A DNA stretch of 6,107 nucleotides from an uncultured Oscillospiraceae bacterium (GTDB lineage Bacteria > Bacillota > Clostridia > Oscillospirales > Acutalibacteraceae): positions 1-6,107 of the forward strand of contig USCI01000115.1 in NCBI GenBank assembly GCA_900553255.1, read 5' to 3'. Below the pieces are notes generated by a model. It did no database searches and was not told the origin of the DNA. It saw only the letters and a program-made list of their open reading frames with translations. Each line of letters starts with the position of its first letter. Position 1 is the stretch's first letter. Below are positions 4,856 to 6,107 of the stretch, in pieces. A program made the position numbers and the translations under genes.

Positions 4856-5140
4856 TTACTGCTCGACAGCGTAAACGCTGACGCGCTTGCGGTCCTTGCC
4901 GACCCGCTCAAAACGCACGGTACCGTCCGCCTTGGCATACAGCGTATCGTCGGAACCGATGCCGACGTTCTCGCCGGGATGGATATGGGTTCCGCGCTGA
5001 CGCACGAGGATGTTGCCCGCGAGCACGAACTGCCCATCCGCGCGCTTGACGCCCAGACGCTTGGATTCGGAATCACGGCCGTTTTTGGTGGAGCCGACGC
5101 CCTTCTTGTGAGCGAACAGCTGCAGATTTATTTTCAGCAT
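4856..5140 (-). CDS. rpmA: 50S ribosomal protein L27 with cleavable N-terminal extension
   Basis: Ribosomal protein L27, whose N-terminal tail reaches the peptidyl transferase centre. It is 94 aa, the usual length. The N-terminus MLKINLQLF-AHKKG shows the Firmicutes extension: in this group Prp cuts after the phenylalanine (here F9), exposing AHKKG. The mature body is typical (GVGSTKNGRDSESKRLGVKR; a central RQRGTHIHPGENVGIG region at about 47-62; DGTVRFE near 72-78). Start ATG 5140 has GGAGGTG 7 bases upstream, and this SD lies within the last codons of prp, so the two genes are tightly coupled (4 bases between prp stop and rpmA start). It is the last gene of the operon. Confidence 0.98.
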   Translation of the reverse strand: MLKINLQLFAHKKGVGSTKNGRDSESKRLGVKRADGQFVLAGNILVRQRGTHIHPGENVGIGSDDTLYAKADGTVRFERVGKDRKRVSVYAVEQ

Positions 5141-5144
5141 AAGA

Positions 5145-5462
5145 TTACACCTCCGTCAATTCGATCGTAATGTTTTTCGGATACATTTCCCCAAGTTCCT
5201 GCATATGCAGCCGAAACCCTTCCAGAATGTCCCGGCAGCGCTCTTCCTCCTGCGGAGAAAGCCGCACCGCCATGCAGCCGTCCTCTTCCCGGATATCCGG
5301 ATGGCAGCCGCAGACCTCGGTGATGGTGTTGGCCGTCATATACGCCGCCGAAGACACCGCCGCGCAGACAAGATCCTGTCCCGCTTCGGCGCTTCCCGTA
5401 TGGCCTGTCAGGACAAACCCGCACAGGCGTCCGTTCCTCTGCAGGAACTTACTTCGCGTCAT
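5145..5462 (-). CDS. prp: Ribosomal-processing cysteine protease Prp
   Basis: Cysteine protease (formerly YsxB) that removes the N-terminal extension of L27. It is 105 aa, the family's normal size. The catalytic pair is present: H21 in FVLTGHTGSAEAG and C33 in GQDLVCAAVSSAAY, spaced as in known members. The N-terminal strand pattern (KFLQRNGRLCGF) fits the fold. I chose ATG 5462 because it aligns with the usual N-terminus; longer forms in this frame would run over rplU and are not protease-like. It overlaps the end of rplU by 14 bases and has only a weak GGAAG-like SD, so translation is probably coupled to rplU. Its stop is 4 bases before rpmA, its substrate gene. The chain is unusually cysteine-rich beyond the catalytic residue (CGCH at 51-54, further Cys at 63 and 76). 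Confidence 0.95.
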   Translation of the reverse strand: MTRSKFLQRNGRLCGFVLTGHTGSAEAGQDLVCAAVSSAAYMTANTITEVCGCHPDIREEDGCMAVRLSPQEEERCRDILEGFRLHMQELGEMYPKNITIELTEV

Positions 5463-5817
5463 CTTCCGCAGCAGCGGTTTCCGCCGCAGCCTTCGCGCGG
5501 GGCGCTCTGGCATGGATCGCGCCGATCTGCACCTTGGTGTAGGGCTGACGATGGCCGAGCTTGCGCTTGCTGCCCTTCTTCGGGCGATAGGTGAAAACGG
5601 TGATCTTCTTGCCCTTGCCGTTCTTGACAACCTGAGCTTCCACCGAAGCGCCCTTGATATACGGCGCGCCGACCTTCAGCTCCTTGTCGTTATGCAGTGC
5701 AACGACCTTGTCAAAGGTGACGGAGGCTTCCTCGGCCGCATCCAGCTTTTCGATGAACAGAACGTCGCCGCTCTCCACCTTGTACTGCTTGCCGCCGGTT
5801 TCGATAATTGCGTACAT
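5449..5817 (-). CDS. rplU: 50S ribosomal protein L21
   Basis: Ribosomal protein L21, a primary 23S rRNA-binding protein of the 50S subunit. It is 122 aa, against 100-105 for most members. The N-terminus MYAIIETGGKQYKVESGD is diagnostic, and the body ends in the signature KKGSKRKLGHRQPYTKVQI (80-98). The extra residues form an alanine/lysine/glutamate tail (about 101-122, HARAPRAKAAAETAAAEDDAK) that is probably disordered; its last codons overlap prp. Start ATG 5817 has AGGTG 9 bases upstream; an in-frame GTG at 5829 is too close to that SD. It is the first gene of the operon, behind a strong promoter and a structured leader, which suggests feedback control of the operon. Confidence 0.98.
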   Translation of the reverse strand: MYAIIETGGKQYKVESGDVLFIEKLDAAEEASVTFDKVVALHNDKELKVGAPYIKGASVEAQVVKNGKGKKITVFTYRPKKGSKRKLGHRQPYTKVQIGAIHARAPRAKAAAETAAAEDDAK

Positions 5818-5908
5818 TGTGACAGGCACCTGCCTTTTCTTCCAGACTCGCTGATTCCCAGGCGGGACGGAAAACCGTCCGCTTTATCCATGCCCGGATC
5901 ATGCGGCA
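5818..5908 (-). promoter_or_regulatory. Structured 5' leader of rplU, candidate L21 leader RNA
   Basis: The predicted transcript has about 90 untranslated bases before rplU. It contains a stable hairpin (GGACGG 5865-5870, loop AAAA, CCGTCC 5875-5880, extendable by GC pairs) and, before it, a smaller foldable stretch around 5889-5912. Between the hairpin and the SD lies an unpaired GGGAATCAGCGAGTCTGG. The location and layout fit the L21 leader family known upstream of rplU in Firmicutes, in which a ribosomal protein is thought to bind its own mRNA. I could not check it against that model. Confidence 0.5.
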
Positions 5909-5914
5909 TCCGCT

Positions 5915-5943
5915 ATTTTATCATGCCGGCGCGCGCTTGTCAA
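5915..5943 (-). promoter_or_regulatory. Strong promoter of rplU-prp-rpmA
   Basis: On the minus strand a perfect TTGACA (5938-5943) and TAAAAT (5915-5920) are separated by exactly 17 bases. This is the strongest promoter of a protein operon in the window, fitting ribosomal protein genes. Transcription should start near 5908. Confidence 0.88.
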
Positions 5944-5991
5944 CCGTTTTGCGGTATTTTTTGCGCCCCCTCCTGCGCAGGTGACGGACAC

Positions 5992-6020
5992 AAAAAACCG
6001 GAGGCCTGCTGGCCTCCGGT
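5992..6020 (-). terminator. Terminator of an upstream minus-strand transcript
   Basis: A perfect 10-bp stem (ACCGGAGGCC 5997-6006 with GGCCTCCGGT 6011-6020) has a 4-base loop and is followed on the minus strand by six T (A5992-5997). It separates whatever lies to the right of the window from the rplU promoter. Confidence 0.9.
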
Positions 6021-6062
6021 CAAACTGTCAAAAAACTGGTTGGCAGACAGCGAGCTGCACAA

Positions 6063-6107
6063 ATGCGGCGTGAGACGCCGCATCGGGAAACCCCTTGATA
6101 GGGTTTC
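6063..6107. repeat. Two adjacent perfect inverted repeats at the window edge, function unknown
   Basis: The first repeat pairs ATGCGGCGT (6063-6071) with ACGCCGCAT (6075-6083), 9 bp with a 3-base loop. The second pairs GAAACCC (6087-6093) with GGGTTTC (6101-6107), 7 bp with a 7-base loop, and is cut by the window end so may be longer. Neither is followed by a T tract. The region is either the 3' part of a gene or RNA that ends at the 5992-6020 terminator, or an intergenic repeat. Minus-strand reading frames here gave nothing recognisable. Confidence 0.55.

Noticed and set aside
5463..5630. N-terminal extension of prp to 5630
   Set aside because: These codons overlap rplU and give an Arg-rich sequence unlike Prp; the family N-terminus aligns to ATG 5462.
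1..6107. CRISPR array or transposon ends
   Set aside because: No regularly spaced repeats, transposase or terminal inverted repeats with target duplications were seen.

Overview
The window looks like a chromosomal segment from a fairly GC-rich member of the Clostridia, probably of the Ruminococcaceae/Oscillospiraceae type. Three things point there: the gene order rplU-prp-rpmA-obg, a ribosomal protein L27 with the Firmicutes-type cleavable N-terminus (LQLF before AHKKG) next to its protease Prp, and Mini-ribonuclease 3 beside them. The taxonomic call is an inference from gene content; no 16S or other marker is present. Every gene but one is on the minus strand.

Right half (about 2000-6020) is conserved housekeeping DNA, read right to left. 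A strong promoter (5915-5943) and a structured leader drive rplU (L21), prp and rpmA (L27), ending at a strong terminator (4794-4829). A second promoter (4724-4753) drives obg and mrnC (Mini-III). Both are ribosome-linked: Obg is a 50S assembly GTPase and Mini-III matures 23S rRNA. yitT (membrane protein, YitT/DUF2179 family) follows with its own probable promoter and a 5' leader that could fold in two ways around its ribosome binding site. At the far right edge, upstream of the rplU unit, a terminator closes an unseen minus-strand transcript, and two further perfect inverted repeats (6063-6107) remain unexplained.

Left half (1-1960) is visibly more AT-rich between genes and looks accessory. 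It holds a tRNA-Pro(GGG) with its own promoter and terminator, and three small XRE-type helix-turn-helix regulators. The first (331-756, minus) and second (908-1210, plus) are divergent. The third (1425-1781, minus) converges on the second, with a terminator for each in between. The second and third use TTG start codons. No integrase, transposase, toxin or phage structural gene is visible, so this is a regulator cluster without an obvious target gene.

The most interesting signal is around the second regulator. It is bracketed by two related imperfect palindromes (799-816 and 1232-1248; TTGAC(C/A), N5-6, (G/T)GSCAA). The one at its 3' end overlaps the -35 of a near-consensus promoter (TTGACA-17-TATGAT) that points backwards, antisense to the second regulator and towards the first. 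This would be an excludon-like mutual-exclusion switch in which the mRNA of one regulator carries an antisense leader against the other. That reading is an inference from sequence only.

There is no stretch over 300 bases without a gene. The longest gaps (1211-1424, 4662-4855, 1782-1961) hold the promoters and terminators listed. Bases 1-98 show no recognisable gene.
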